Part shown: positions 63,644 to 64,000 of the stretch, one piece after another
Numbering within the stretch: the first letter of the stretch is position 1
Layout of the letters: the number at the start of each line of letters is the position of its first letter
Origin: Chromobotia macracanthus
Taxonomy: Eukaryota; Chordata; Actinopteri; Cypriniformes; Botiidae
Direction: 5' to 3'
Assembly (NCBI GenBank): GCA_036877525.1
Contig: JAZGTH010000001.1
Coordinates: 9,866,001 to 9,930,000 of the forward strand
Length of the DNA: 64,000 bases
Notes under the pieces: generated by a model
Told to the model about the DNA's origin: nothing
Seen by the model: only the letters and a program-made list of their open reading frames with translations
Databases searched by the model: none
Position numbers and translations under genes: made by a program

Positions 63644-64000
63644 TGAAAATCAAAACATTTAGCTAATTATGGCCACGGTCTACTTCCTGATAATTATCTC
63701 AATCTCAATTCTTTATTTATTTTACATTTTTGTCTCCTCTCTACTTCCTAACATTTGTGTTAAGACCCACAATTATGCACAAAAATGGCCACACCGAAAT
63801 GTCTGTGGTCTGGCATCTTCATCACAATTAAAGGCAAGGCGTGTTTGAAATGACCAGCGTAGTGTCTAACCACATGTGCGTAAGAAGGGTTTTCCCATTC
63901 CCCTCCTTCACAACTCACAAACGCACACACAGACACACATGGGCTGATGGCCCTGGCGGATTTGGAAAAAGGAGGCAGCGGTCCAGGAATGATGCTGACA

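Larger units (their letters stand above)
61861..64000 (-). other. pde4b: pde4b sequence upstream of the short-form start (5' UTR, promoter, intron)
   Basis: A GT/CA repeat lies at 61869-61893, about 10 nt before the short-form ATG, so it is probably 5' UTR. Further out is a pyrimidine-rich stretch and an inverted-repeat element at 63443-63643. I looked for the UCR1 exons (RRESFLYRSDSDYDLSP and the VRNNF region) and did not find them; they should lie beyond 64000. Confidence 0.5.

Overview
The window is vertebrate nuclear DNA, most likely from a ray-finned fish. It is AT-rich, genes are split into short exons by GT-AG introns (plus one AT-AC intron), and simple repeats, short inverted-repeat DNA transposons and tRNA-derived SINEs are frequent. 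One SINE (about 38975-39140) has the head and 3' tail style I associate with carp-type (HAmo-like) SINEs, so an otophysan or cyprinid fish is my best guess; the species is not established. No bacterial or viral genes were seen.

Two protein-coding genes are present, both on the minus strand and head to tail. The upstream gene, at high coordinates, is pde4b (cAMP-specific 3',5'-phosphodiesterase 4B). Its nine 3' coding exons, from UCR2 to the stop, lie at 61775-48427. There are two alternative starts in the window: a PDE4B2-like short-form start at 61860, made by extending exon 61663-61775 through its own splice acceptor, and a candidate super-short first exon at 58501-58566. The UCR1 exons of the long forms are not in the window. 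The exons join without a frame break to a 552-residue short form. All metal, purine and ERK-site residues are offset by a constant 13 from the human short-form numbering I recall, which supports the exon model.

The downstream gene is sgip1 (SH3GL-interacting endocytic adaptor). Its first 12 coding exons lie at 28593-210 and encode about 236 N-terminal residues; the gene runs off the left edge. This part includes the phospholipid-binding N terminus and the start of the proline-rich region. It has two consecutive 12-nt microexons (4277-4288 and 2647-2658), two 25-nt exons, and an AT-AC intron with U12-type donor and branch site (8557-8180). The order pde4b then sgip1 on one strand matches human chromosome 1p31.

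Layout: 1-10378, sgip1 coding exons 2-12 and introns; 10379-28583, the first 18-kb sgip1 intron, with a 45-bp E-box minisatellite at 16996-17420; 28584-29105, the sgip1 start exon and a possible upstream exon; 29106-48242, intergenic or 5'-noncoding sequence with SINEs, a 421-bp inverted-repeat element, a CpG/X-box cluster near 40.0-41.65 kb and conserved-element-like patches; 48243-50904, the compact catalytic half of pde4b; 50905-64000, large pde4b introns holding the isoform-specific starts. All exon calls come from reading splice signals, frame and remembered family sequence; no alignment was run.
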